DNA of 64,000 nucleotides, from contig JAGMVK010000023.1 in NCBI GenBank assembly GCA_020747065.1, positions 62,001 to 126,000 on the forward strand. The letters are read 5' to 3'. The stretch's first letter is position 1. Every line of letters starts with the position of its first letter. The stretch comes from Cadophora sp. MPI-SDFR-AT-0126. Lineage: Eukaryota; Ascomycota; Leotiomycetes; Helotiales; Ploettnerulaceae. Of this stretch, positions 11,761 through 23,326 are shown piece by piece. The position numbers and the translations under genes were made by a program. Below the pieces are notes generated by a model. The model worked only from the letters and a program-made list of their open reading frames with translations, was not told where the DNA came from and ran no database searches.

Positions 11761-11973
11761 AAAGGGTGTCAATTCATGGTGTCTGTTTGACTCGAGGGCA
11801 GATCAGTTTTTTGGGAACCGCCAATTGCATCATGATCTGCGTTGTTTACAACCCCTCTTCTCGTGTAGTTTCAAGAAGCAATTTGATTCATTGTGTTTCG
11901 TACCTCGACTATATATTGCTGAACAATCCATCCACATAAGTATGGAGTGCGATTGTAGAGATAGATCTACCTC

Positions 11974-13086
11974 TTACCTCTTACCATGGTGGCTACTTCC
12001 ACAAAGCCCTGTAATGGAGAGGACTTCTTTATCCTTCGTCTCGAGAACACCGCGGTATCTCACCTTTCCATCGCTCAGTTTCTGCATAGCGCTCGTGATG
12101 CCGTCGACACTCATGTCGAATTTTTCAATTACCGGGAAGACCTTGTGTCGCCCAGCAAATGCTAACATCTCTCGGTGTACTTGCCTATCCGCAACGGTGG
12201 TACCTTGTATTCTGAGTTGGCCACCAAGAAGAGCCATATAGGGTATTCTCAACTCCCCCATGTCGACTGTAAGGGGGAAGACTGAGGCACCCGGGGCCAA
12301 CAGAGGAAGGAACAGTTCCCAGTTTGGCTGAGCAGATGTCGTGACAATGAGGTGATCGATCTTCTCGCCAATAGAGATCTCTTTCTGATCCTTAGTCGGA
12401 TAGAACTCTCTGGCACCAAGAGAAAGAGCTTCTTTCTTTTTAGAACTTGTGCTTGAGAAGACGACGACTTCGCAGCCCATTTTTGCCGCAAACTGAATGG
12501 CAAGATGGCCTAGACCACCGACACCGATTACACCGACACGATCCACAGGCTTGACATCGAATTGAGTCAGGGCAGTGTACACCGTTGCCCCACCGCACAT
12601 CAAGGGTGCAGCAAACTCCCTAGGCATCGAAGACGGAATTTTGAACAGGGCGTCAGCACGCCAGATACCGTGGCTTGCAAAGGATCCTTGATCAAAGTTG
12701 GTATTGCCGTACTGGCCACGATTTTGGCAGCGTGAGTCATGCCCAGAGAGACATTGTTTGCATTGCCCACAGCTGTAGTGAGTGTATCCCCAGCCAACAC
12801 TATCGCCTTTGGCGAAATCGGTCACGGCAGCTCCGAGTTTCTAAAAGACTTCGATTAGCCTCAACGGCAGAGGTAGATTAGGTACTCATGGGGGAATCAC
12901 CTCAACTATACCAGCTCCCTCATGGCCAAGAGCTATCCCGGAGGTCTTGTAATGCTGGTCGGTACCACAGAGACCAGAATGGGTGACCTTTACCAGAACC
13001 TCATTTGGCAAAACTTCTCGGGTGTTTTTGGCTTCAACAATCTTGCCCTCGGGCGTGCCTTTGAAAACAGTGTACGTGATTGACAT
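11974..13086 (-). CDS. zinc-dependent alcohol dehydrogenase (NADP type)
   Basis: Model: complement of join(11974..12840, 12901..13086), 350 residues. The 60-nt intron GTGATT...TTTTAG has branch GCTAATC. Medium-chain dehydrogenase layout: catalytic zinc ligands in GLCGTDQHY and LGHEGAG, structural-zinc cysteines in SCGQCKQCLSGHDSRC, Rossmann motif GVGGLGHLAIQFAAKMG, and the SSTSSKKKEAL loop that usually selects NADP. Fungal relatives belong to the cinnamyl/aryl-alcohol dehydrogenase (YahK-like) group and interconvert aldehydes and alcohols in the cytosol. All key ligands are present. The last residues after KDKEV look like a family-external tail. Its start faces the reductase gene at 14038 over about 950 bp, so the two could share regulatory DNA. 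Confidence 0.92.
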
Positions 13087-14037
13087 AGTGAAAAATGTTG
13101 GGGGGATTTCTTCGATCTGCGATGACTGGCTCTAAGCTGGAAGGTGAAGTGAAAGTGTTGTAGTGTGTGTTCGGAGTGACGTAACTAGATTTGTTTTGAG
13201 ACTGAGAATACTTCTGCGGAGAAGGAAGGGAAGATCGCTATTTGAAGGCCCACCTACATGCGCTTTCGTACACAATAACACTAAGATTTTCAGCTAATCT
13301 CATTTCCTGTTTAAAATATCTGAACAGTGTCAAAAAAATCAAGCGCGAATCCGAATGATGTCCGCAAACTTTCCATGGAAGACCACGGAGGCCTTGCAAG
13401 CAGGAAACATCTTTAAGGTTTACGTACCAGACCAGACCGCACAAGAAGCGTTCCGAGTCAGACCCCCAGATGTATTAGTGATTAGCAGCACTCCGTGGCG
13501 GTGAGTTTCAAATCACTGCAACTAAAGCTATGCCGTGAATTTGTCGTAACCTTCATTTCGCTCACATATTGTTCATGTGAAGTTTTCGGTGCAATTGTTC
13601 CTCCGAAGCTTGGTTAGTTAGTCAAGCTGCGGTTCAAATGTCCCGCCGTAAATAGCTTGGCGTCACAATTCAAGTACTAATTGACTAGCTAGAAATAATT
13701 CCTGAAATCAAGTATCAAGACGAATTAATCACTTAATGCCACTAGTGGGAAACTTACTTTTAGCGCTCTAGCCCTCGATCACTCCGTGAGATAAAGTATA
13801 ACTAGCTTTTGCACTAAGGCCAAGTCGTCTCATTGCCGAGATCACAGGAACAAGCAAGGGCATCATCAGTAATCAGTTCGACGAGGAATAATAAGCAAGA
13901 CAAAGCACTACATGTAGGCTTCTTACTGCACAAAGTCATTCTTCAAATTATTATTCAAGTCAAGATTTTGACAATTTCAGCATCAAAGTGTAGGGACTAT
14001 CCTCTGGGCAGCAGCAAGCATTGACACATACTCAAAG
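13087..14037. other. divergent intergenic region
   Basis: Shared upstream region of the dehydrogenase (-) and reductase (+). Contains TGACGT at about 13179 and a TCACTCCGTGAG palindrome near 13779. No RNA gene or element ends seen. Confidence 0.4.
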
Positions 14038-15232
14038 ATGTCTGAAGAATTGCTCATTGTACGTCACTTGGTACCGGACACCCACAACGGCCAGTTCAGA
14101 GATTAACCGCAAGATACCTTATAGATAACTGGTGTGTCTGGACACGTTGGGATCAACACATTAGCACTAGCACTTGCTCGAAACTACCGTGTTCGAGCGA
14201 TTGTTCGTAGAACAGAGCAAGGGGAGCAGATCAAGAACACTCCATCTATCGATCCATACGTTGCAAATCTGGAGATTGTTGTTATTCCAGATCTTCTCCG
14301 GCCAGGAGCCTTTGATGGAGTTCTTGATGGTGCATGTGGGGTTTTGCATATTGCATCTCCCCTAGCTTTGGAAGTAGCTATTTCAAAACTATCCCTTGAC
14401 TAAAACGTGGAACTCACGAAAACTCTAGACCGACAACTACAAGCGAGATATTATCGATCCTGCGGTTGATGCCACCGTCAACATCTTGGATTCTGCAGCA
14501 AAGACTCCGTCGATTCAGAGAGTCGTAATCACATCCTCGATCGCAACGATCTTGACCTGGGAGTATATCATCTCAGATGACCACACCAAGGTCTTCACTG
14601 GTGAGTTTGGAATCGAAATGCGTCATTCATCTTACTGATTATTTTCAGCGAAAGATACCTGCCCGCCAGCCGATGCTTCGTCCCATTTCGACATGCCGAT
14701 CCAGGCATACGCTGCTGCCAAGGGCCAAGCCCGTGTTGCAGCATACAAGTTCCTGGAAGACAAGAAGCCTCACTTCGACGTCATTCATATCTTGCCTAGC
14801 ATGATCATTGGCAAAAATGAGTTAAACACAAAGAAAGAGGATCTACAGACTGGGACAAATGGACTTGTGATCGGGCCACTCGTTGGTATCAGGCAACAGA
14901 TGCCAATTCTGGGAGCATCTATCCATGTCAGTGATGTGGCAAGAGCACATCTCGATGCGTTGAACCCTAGAATTCCTGGGAATCAAGATCTCCTATGCTC
15001 TTCCGGCGGCCTGGCAGGCACTTCTTGGGACGATGCAAAAGAGATCGCGAAGAAGCTCTATAGCAAACAGGTAACCAGTGGTCTCTTCAATTTGGAAGGT
15101 ACATCACCCAGTCGGCCACTTCGATTAGACGCTTCGGAGACTGAAAGGCTCTTCGGCTGGCGGTTTGCTTCATTTGAATCGCAGGTTCAAAGTGTTGCTG
15201 ATCATTACATACAGCTGGCTGGTGAACAATAA
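14038..15232 (+). CDS. NAD(P)-dependent epimerase/aldehyde reductase
   Basis: Model: join(14038..14058, 14125..14373, 14429..14600, 14649..15232), 341 residues. Introns have donors GTACGT, GTAGCT and GTGAGT and all phases close. Extended short-chain dehydrogenase of the dihydroflavonol-reductase/aldehyde-reductase type: N-terminal ITGVSGHVG stands for the TGxxGxxG coenzyme loop, VVITSSIATI carries the Ser, and YAAAKGQA is the YxxxK catalytic pair. A typical IHVSDVARAHLDAL follows. Members reduce methylglyoxal-like or bulky aldehydes and ketones with NADPH. The fungal family is often in secondary-metabolism or detoxification sets. It lies between the alcohol dehydrogenase and a bZIP gene. No damage. 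Confidence 0.9.
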
Positions 15233-15717
15233 ATATGGGATGGGTCGCTTCTAGAAGCACAAAAGAAACTTACTTTGCTGCTTAATTGATAAAGGAAGAT
15301 ATTTCAAAATTTGATTCTAATGATCGACTTACTAGATCTTTCGTGATTCTGTTGACTAGTGAGGTCACCCTAGGATTCGGCCTCAGGGTTGTACTAGACT
15401 CTACCTGTACAATTGTTACTCTCGTCGAACCTGGGAGCCGATTAAGCAGAATTTCTTGAATCGCACTCATTGCCCTTCGTACGTGTCCTAAATATAGGAA
15501 CAATAACTAATTGCGATGATGATTGAATTGGCATCAGACTCAACGCGCCAGCTTGCACATAAATCCCGGGGTAGCACTAGACAAGCGGATCACCAATTTA
15601 CCGACTGTTACATCCCGTTCATGCGGTAGGGTCAATCAATCGTACTCCGATCGGAAGGCGTGTAAACCACTACCATCACGAGTCACCCCTGTTGGGAGAG
15701 AAAAGTCGTTCAATTAA

Positions 15718-15880
15718 GCTTTCGCTTTAGGCTAGTTGTAGACGGCCAATGGGCACATATTTGTCCCGATGACTGATGTCCATTAGTCATTGCCGAGTCC
15801 ACATTTCTATCTCCAACCCTTCCAGCGGTGCAATTGTTCGCCCGCCATGAGGGGTAATAAAATAATTACGTAAGGTGGTC
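15718..15880 (+). repeat. dispersed ~150-bp repeat, copy B
   Basis: Same repeat as 2925-3085: CTAGTTGTAGACGG, ACATATTTGTCCCGATGACT, GTCCATTAGTCATTGCCGA and TTCGCCCGCCATGAG. It abuts the MITE that begins at 15889. Confidence 0.5.
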
Positions 15881-15888
15881 GGTGCATA

Positions 15889-16168
15889 CTCTCCCCCTTA
15901 AACAAACGTTAAACGTGAGCTTTTATGGGCCGAAGGCATAGAGCGCCTATTTTGATTGGATTAAGCCCTTGAATCTACCCTCGTCGCCTCAAAGCACGAG
16001 CCAAAATCTGGTCAGTTGTAAGGGTAAGGGTGGTTGTAAAAGCTTCGAGAGACCCCGAGGCCCTTGTCGGAGGCTGAATATTCGCTGAGGTATTGGACAG
16101 ACGCCCCTAGATCACTACCCACACAAGGCCCATTTTTCATGAGGTTTAGCGTTTGTTTAGGGGGGGAG
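15889..16168. mobile_element. 280-bp MITE, TA duplication
   Basis: Terminal inverted repeats of about 25 bp: left CTCTCCCCCTTAAACAAACG, right (reverse complement) CTCCCCCCCTAAACAAACGC. TA flanks both ends (15887-15888 and 16169-16170). No coding capacity, moderate GC. Size, TA target and TIRs fit a non-autonomous Tc1/mariner-pogo type element. Its TIRs differ from those of the pogo-like and Tc1-like elements at the right end of the window, so the helper is another family. It sits about 215 bp before the start of the bZIP-like gene. Confidence 0.72.
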
Positions 16169-16381
16169 TAGTGTCAGTGCGCTTACCATTCTCCTCTAAG
16201 TCTACGAGTTTTGCTAGTGGAAACGGCGACAGAGACGCGCTAGTTTCAGTGGTTGAGCTTGAAAGCAGCGTTGAGACAGGCAGCAATTTAAAGGTTTGTG
16301 CCCAGCACAGTCATTCAATGGAGTTCCCCCCACAGTCTCCAGGTAGCATAATCCGTCCGTACCTGCCTACAGCCCCCTAAG

Positions 16382-17578
16382 ATGAAGCGCACCCGGTCCG
16401 ATACCCCGCCCGCTGACGATGAGCTGATAGTAAGTGCAATTGAGGAGGAACGTGGAAGAGTGTAAAAAATTGTGTGCAGCCCCGCTGACCTGGCACAGCA
16501 ACGGAGAGAAAGAGGCCGACACGCCCAGAGAGCCTTCAGACAGAGACAGATTATGACAATTAATGAGCTCCGACACAGCAACCATGCGATGCAGGTTGCC
16601 ATCACCTCCCTTTCTCGCATTGCATTGCGACTAGGAATTGCGGAGCTAAATGCTGCCGTGCATACCGCCTGCCAAGCTGCTGGCCTTGTTGACACGGAAA
16701 GGCCAGATAGCTGTGATAATGGCCAGGCGATGGATCAGCCCTCAGCGCCGCCACATGGGAGACCAGTATCTTTGGAAGATCCAAGCATGGTTGAAAACCG
16801 AGGGACACAGGCACTCAATTTGACCGGAACAACCCCGTCATCTCCACCCAGACAGTACCACACACCAGTGACAGCCAGGACAGAAAATGGAATGCCGCCT
16901 CAACATCAAGACAGCGAAGAAAATGGACGGCAACTTGGCTATCGGACTGGGCGATTCTCACCACGCCTTAGCAGCTATGGTCTCTGGCCTGAGCGGCCGG
17001 TTTTCAGGCTGACCAGCCCTCCAGTCGATATTATACCCTACTTGGGAGACAATGTGACTCTTTCTAAAGTCATCTTCTGGACTGGTATGTTTTGGGGCTT
17101 CAAGCTTCTGCGAGCCGCACTCGATGGCAAAAACGAGGCTACAGTCACCGCTCACAAGGTATTCGGCGAAATTGTTCCAATGAAACCCAATCGTAGGATT
17201 CTTAATGTCATCCACGCTAAATTGATGTTTGGCGAGCTTGGTTATATCGCGTCTGACCACCCCGGCTACGACCCTGATGGAGGGATGAGGATACAGGCCA
17301 TGATGGCTCACACGTGTGCGGCTAAAGGGACGCCGCTCGAAACCTTTCTGCGGCCAGACGGTGTCGAGGATCTCTTAAGAAGCAGACTCGGAGAGGATTA
17401 CCGGGTTATTGAGCTAGGCTTGCAAGGATTGGGTTCGTCGAAGGACTTAGCCAGGGTTCGTAGGTTGATCGACACGATGATTAGAAGTAGCGTATGCTTG
17501 GGGGACGGGCCGCGGTTGAGGTTTGATAGGACGGTAAAGATCCTCGAGACTTGGTCGAATAACACGACCATTTCATAG
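16382..17578 (+). CDS. bZIP-like transcription factor
   Basis: Model: join(16382..16429, 16499..17578), 375 residues. The intron GTAAGT...GCTGACCTGGCACAG keeps frame only with the second of two nearby acceptors. N-terminal MKRTRSDTPPADDELI is followed by the basic region QRRERGRHAQRAFRQRQ, which matches the fungal AP-1-like N-x-AQRAFRxRK signature with His in place of the usual Asn-side residue. The leucine zipper that should follow is weak (INELRHSNHAMQVAITSLSR). The central part is low-complexity and rich in P, S and Q. The C-terminal 200 residues form a folded domain (PYLGDNVTLSKVIFW, HAKLMFGELGYIASDHP, RLIDTMIRSSV) of the kind found C-terminal in many fungal bZIP proteins. Nuclear regulator; targets unknown, the neighbouring reductase and dehydrogenase are candidates. 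Confidence 0.8.
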
Positions 17579-18569
17579 CCGTAGGCGACCACCTGTCTTC
17601 ACCAACGGGGAGCATGCTTGATATCCAGCTTGAAGGAAATTATCAAAATTCAAAGCCAAAGTTGCTTCGAGAGCATCGCTCAATGGTGTCGACCCTCGTA
17701 GTACTTATTGTATCTTTCTCTTCTTTCACAATAGGTTTTCGTGACGACCTACATCGTTATATTCTTTTGCAGTATAGAGGTGTTAGGGCTACTGGCATGC
17801 AAAACTCTAATCATGGGGATGACTATGTCCTTAAATGCGGCATCAAGTGACTGGAAATACTCTGGTTGATTATTCGGATGAACCCAGATCTGATTCCTCG
17901 AGATTACTGATCTGTGAGCTTTTCCGGATATTCAAGATTAGTGTAATGTTCGGAGTACAGCGAGATCACAGCCAGAAATATAAAGACGTCGTGCAATTAG
18001 TAGCGGCTACTGTACCTGCAATGCTTAACATGCATGAGCTGCCCCATGCCTGGTCTTCCAATGATAAGTCGACGCGTCCCAACGTAATCCCATCCGTCAG
18101 GAAGGGCGAGCCTGTATTGTTGGCCCACGAGTGTAATGCCTGGGGGTGGGGGGGCGATTCTACCTGCGTTTCGCACAGCAACAGAGGTGCAATCGGCATG
18201 CTCACAGTAGCAGGCTTGCTCTGCTGTCTAAAGGATATACGTAGCAGCGGCATGGCAGACAGAATCGCAAGCGATGGCACCAACCAAGGAAGCGAATGAA
18301 GCCGCGCTACAACCAGCAACCGCACCATAATAAATTGACCCTGCAACCCTCATACAAACAAGACACTCAGCCTCTTGCTTACCGAGTGAACTGCGTGTTT
18401 TGGTAAAGATCCTGTACCCCCTTGTAGTTTGTCGGCCAACTTTTGCAGGATTATCTATCTGGTCATCGTCGGAATCGACAAAAGTGCAGGAGTGCTGGTG
18501 CCCGTGCCCCCGATAACCATCCCCACCCACGCCGACATTGACATACGTGCGCATACGTGATACGAACGA
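17579..18569. other. no supported gene
   Basis: A 154-codon plus frame (17835-18299) and minus frames (17966-18346, 18228-18554) overlap. One minus frame ends in an Ala/Cys-rich tail (AVAGCSAASFASLVGAIACD) like that of small fungal cysteine proteins. Without a signal peptide, intron support or homologue memory I do not call a gene. Confidence 0.4.
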
Positions 18570-18728
18570 CCTTGCGTAACCGCCTTACTTGCTACTGATG
18601 GCGGACCGAGAATTGCATGACTCTAAAGGGTGGACTGGAAATGTAGGCAAGAACTGGTAGACATCAGTCATCGGACAAATGTATGTCAACAGCCGTCTTC
18701 AACTAGCCCAACGCTAAGGCTTAAGTGA
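18570..18728 (-). repeat. dispersed ~150-bp repeat, copy C
   Basis: Inverse copy of the repeats at 2925-3085 and 15718-15880. On the minus strand: CTAGTTGAAGACGG, ACATTTGTCCGATGACTG and GTCCGCCATCAGTAGCAAGT. Confidence 0.5.
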
Positions 18729-19610
18729 ATAATATTTCTATGCTAACATAGGTTAGTGTATTTGAATATAATAGTAATAGTTTCTACCCTTCCGATTGGA
18801 TCACAATCGACACCTAGAACCTGACCCTTACCGTACAACGCTTCGAGGCATTACAGTCGGTGAATAAGTGGCTTTCGTACAATATCCAACCTCCGAATTT
18901 TCAATTTTCATCCAATTATCTAAAGCAAATAATTAATCTAGCACTGCCGCGCGTTGACTGTACCATGTTAACTGTTGGTTTAATCTCTTTATTTACTGGA
19001 CGGAACGGACTATAGTCCATCTCTAAGTGAATTTCCTCTTAAACGTATTGTAGATGGGATCAGGTCCACAGAGAAAGCGGGTAATTAAGAGTAACTTGCA
19101 AGTCTAGATCCTGCTAAGCCAGCGAGCAAATTATTAGACTTTAGAAGTCTCGAAATACCGCTTTAAAACCCGGGATTCTTCAGTGTGGGCCGTCGTCCAC
19201 AAAATCGAGTGTCTGATGCGGATCGAAGTGGGCCTATAGCTACCTCATTAACTCTAACCCAGACCAGGATTGAGTAACCCGATTGGTTTTTTGTTAACAA
19301 GTATTACCCTTGCGCGGATGGGAGGTGCGAAATTATCCATTTAAGCTTTGAGAGATAGCCCAGACACAAATTTGGAATCCAGACCCTAGCTGTACTGCCA
19401 AACTGCCATGTATTTTAGCGAAATGTATCCAAGGAATACAATCTTACATTTCCAGCTATAAATGCGAGGAGAATCTAGATGTGCCTGAGAAAGTTTCTAG
19501 GAGCGTTTACGTATTACAGGAGCTGCTTCCGGGCCTTCAAACTCTCTTTTCTTTACTACATGAACACGAAGAACTCTGGCCGATCAATTTCGTTCCAATA
19601 GTCATCTCAT
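18729..19610. other. intergenic
   Basis: No reading frame or RNA gene recognised; AT-leaning sequence with many short stops. Confidence 0.45.
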
Positions 19611-22600
19611 CTAACAGCCTTTGAATTCAAGAACGAAAATATTTCCATCATCATGAAGAACTTTCTCCTCCTTCCATTTGTTGCAGTAGTAACGTCTCAC
19701 CCCCCCCTTTTCGACCACCAAGTCCTCAAATTCCTTCTCTAGGTCTTCCACAAGAACATAGTTTACACCTGTCTGGCGGCCTGTTTTGGAGCTTTCGAAG
19801 CGTACTCTATACTCCGCATGTCTCATACCGTCCAATACCGTTGCAACCATTTTCTCTTCAACCTGTGAGAGGCTGGCATCGACTTGCGCTTCCCGCTGCA
19901 TGAGTTCCCCAAGATCGGGGCTGCTTGAGGCTCTTGCCCCGACTAGCGCAGCTTGAATCTCCATCTGCTCGGCCTCGAGTTTCTCTTTCTCTTTCTCCAG
20001 CTGTATCAGGCGGTTCGTCTCAAACAGTTGTGCCTTCAACAACCTGATGCGCTCGTCTTCATCATCTATCTCAAGCTTCAGGCTTGCTAAATCCCTTTTC
20101 CTCGCCTTGATAGACTGCCGCGCTGCTTCTAGGTCTTTTTCTAGGCCTGTCACTTGGTTTTTCGAGGCTTCTAGCCTCTTGTCAACTTTGGCCTTGGTTG
20201 ATTTCAGATTCTTGATGTACGGGCTTGATATTTTCTCAAGTCTTCCAAGTCCTGTCTCGTCTCCTCTAGTTTCGCTTGTACACCGTTTTTCGCTGCAATG
20301 CTGTTCTTGAATTAATCAATCTTGTCTATAGGCCACGAACTCGTTCTGCCTCTTCTCGTAAGGTTTCAGTTTCTGCCTTGATCGTATTCAATTCTGCTGT
20401 GAGCTTTGCAATAGCTACCGTCCCTTGCTGGAGTAGTACTTCATTCTCTGCCTTGGCTGTTCTAGTTCTCCTTTAAGGGCGCTTGTGAGTTTTATGTTTC
20501 TTTGCATGGCGTCGCGTGCTGTCTTCAGGCTTTCTTCGAGGTCCCTAGTAGCCACTTGCTCTTGCTGCAACTGCTTCTTCACCTCTACGAGCTCCTCCTC
20601 GAGCCATCCGACATGTTCTGCCTCTTGCGGATAGCTTTCGGCGGTTACCCTCCCCACATCCAGTTCTGATTGGAGGTCATGGATAGCCTGACCTTCTTGT
20701 CCTAAGACTCCTGCCCGTCGGCTTACGACTGCGAGCATTTGCTTGAGATCAGGCGTCTCTGTTTCGACGCCAGTTCCCGTTCTATCTGCGATAGCGAGCC
20801 GCTTGCCCAGAACTAGCTTCTGCCATTCGAGAATCTTCACGCGAGCATTTCCATCACGCGCCAGGTCAGTCTAGCTATAGAGAGCAATGAACTTAGCGAT
20901 CGACTTTTTTAGGTCCTCAATCTCATCAACCTGCGCTCCCGCCGCAAGAAGATCTTCAATTAAAAGTTCATCTAAATAGATAGTCTCGCAATCACCGTCT
21001 TCATAGTTCTACTTAAGCTGGAGTCGTCCTTTGGAGGCTGTACTCATCTTCTCCACTCCTTCTCTAGTCTCCTTAATCTTTGCAAGTATCATATCCAAGC
21101 TCCTGCCCTTGAGAGTGGCCACCTCTTTGGAATTCCTTGGGTCTTCGGCCTGCTATTGACTAACGAGCTCTAATTCGGCAACTGTTTCTTGGAAGCCTTG
21201 AGACATCCTCCGGCATTGATATCTTCTGGCCTTCGTAAGTCACCCCTCTCCTATTGAACAATTCTCGATTGCAGTGCATCTTATTTTGTTAGTGCTTGTT
21301 GCGAATATCTGGCAAATTGCTGTCGCAATGAATCTGCTGCTGATGCTTGCATATCACTCTTAGACTTATACTCCGAGATCCTACGCTCAAATTCTGCGAT
21401 CATGAAACGAGATTTCTCTAATTCAATAGCCATCCCTGCCTCCACCAGCACGAGACGAAGGCTTAGTGCTACTTTGCTTGTACAACTTGCATTTCGCGAG
21501 CAGATTCATGACCTGCGATTGTTCTTCCAAGAGTCTCTATCTTCTGCTGCTTCTCAGCCAATTCGAGACGTGCTGGCGAATTTTGGCGTGACTGATCAAG
21601 GTTGATAGTCTCTAATTCTTCAATCTTGTTTCGGAACGGCTGAACCTCGGCAAGTAGCCGTTCAGAATTTGTCTGAGCTTAACAACTTTACATTGTAATA
21701 AGAGATCTCTCTTTGTTGTTCCGCGACCTGTCTTTCACACTCTTCTAGGCGCGATGTGAGTGCGGCATCTTGAGCTGCATCCCTGACCGATCTGCTCGTC
21801 TGGGCTTGACTCCTCGCTTGCTGAGTCTGATCATAGTCACATTACTGTTGTGATGCACCACGAGTATCCACAGTTTCCCCCTCCATCCTGTTGCCATGAC
21901 GACCGGCCTCAGAAGGCAGTAGTGGGATGCGAAAGGAAGAGAGCGCAGTGCCTCGCTTAACAAATACATCTGCGACGTACTCCCACTCTCCGGTATTTCA
22001 CAAATATTGTGCAGGAAGAAATAAGGAGCGTAATCTTGGAGTGCCAGGTTGTGTGGTCTCCCATGCCGCTGTTTTACCTTGACATTTGAGAGCGTGGTAA
22101 GTTAGTGCCTCGCCGCTTCCTGCCAAATCCCATTCTGCAATTCAAAGTAATCGGACTTTCGCCAGCACGTACTAATTGTTCCCACTCTAGCATTTCTACC
22201 CCCTTGTGAATAGAAATTTCTTCGATTGGCAACTCTGGCTTGGAATTAAGCCAACCACCTGGAGGACCTACGGGACGAGCATTGCCTATTTGTGTGCAAG
22301 TTCGTGCAGCGACACATGGAAAAAAAAAACAAAGATCCTACTATTAGGAACATCAATGTCCTCCTCCGGCTTTTCGAAGCTTGCTGGGTCTAGAGTAGGA
22401 TGCACTTGTAGTTCGCGCTCGTCGTCTTGAACAACACTCCACAAGGAGATGGTAGACGTAGCGAGGCGAGTGAGGTCTTTTCGAAGCGCTGGATGTATCT
22501 TGGGATTTAGTAGGAGTGATAGTACCTTCATTATCTTGTCCGTGAATATCTCCGCGCGCTTGGTTGACGTTGATTGGGAGTGTAGACTGCATATAATTAG

Positions 22601-22761
22601 AGCTGCGCAAGTTCTTGCCGCGCGAAGGCTACTTTCGCCTCGTGGGGACTCTTAGCCAGCCTATTGTAGATTTGATTGAGTAGCGAAGTGTGTGCTGGGT
22701 CTTGCACTGTTATCTCAGATGAGAATGATTGCCAGAGAATAGCTTGAATCTGAGAGGACAT
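19611..22761 (-). pseudogene. long coiled-coil protein gene, decayed
   Basis: A plausible start MSSQIQAILWQSFSSEITVQ lies at 22761. The frame stops at TAA after RQELAQL and continues in another frame as RAEIFTDKIMKVLSLLL, then a segment LATSTISLWSVVQDDERELQ and PTLDPASFEKPEEDIDV. Downstream the minus strand carries long heptad-rich stretches: 20840-20415 (EELVEVKKQLQQEQVATRD) and 20153-19611 (LEKEKEKLEAEQMEIQAALV), ending with a short C-terminal domain rich in Y, K and E and a stop at 19611. Many frames change between 20850 and 22200, where only fragments read. Together this looks like one coiled-coil protein of roughly 900-1000 residues that has decayed. I do not recognise the family; structural or septal roles would be guesswork. 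Confidence 0.6.
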
Positions 22762-23326
22762 GATTCGTTGAAAGTGTGCAAGACAAAGCTCTTTAGAAAC
22801 AATGTTGTTAGAAAGGGAATAGATATAAAATCGCGATCTACTTTCAGAATCTTGTCGTAAATTACGGTGTCAAGATCCTAACGTATGTCAGCAAAAATAA
22901 TAATAGTCTAAAATCTGTGATTTAGGAACGATACATCGACTTTGATCTGTTCAACATATCGGAGCGAGATCGCTTGAAGTTCCTTGCCATTCTGGATGAC
23001 ACTCTACCGCATAATTCTAGCAATAAGCCACCTCTAGACTATAGTTACTAATTTACTCGTGGCCTACTTTGAGGCATTGAAGAACCCACAGAAAGAATAA
23101 TTTTGATGAAAGGTATTCATATAAGACCGATTACTGTCAATATGGCTCAGTTCGACTTTACTATCATATCTCAGTCCTCTCATCCTCCTGTTCTGCACGA
23201 CCAAGTATGGGCAAGCAAGTCAATGAAATCTTTTCCTTAGGCCAATATCAATACTTTTGAATCTAAAAAAAATCTTCGAAATTCTAGAGGGAGAATTCTC
23301 TCGCGAAAGTCTAGATCATACTTTTA
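22762..23326. other. AT-rich intergenic
   Basis: AT-rich sequence between two minus-strand genes, with short frames only. Confidence 0.45.

Noticed and set aside
17835..18299. 154-codon plus frame after the bZIP-like gene
   Set aside because: No motif or introns, opposed by equally long minus frames; likely chance.
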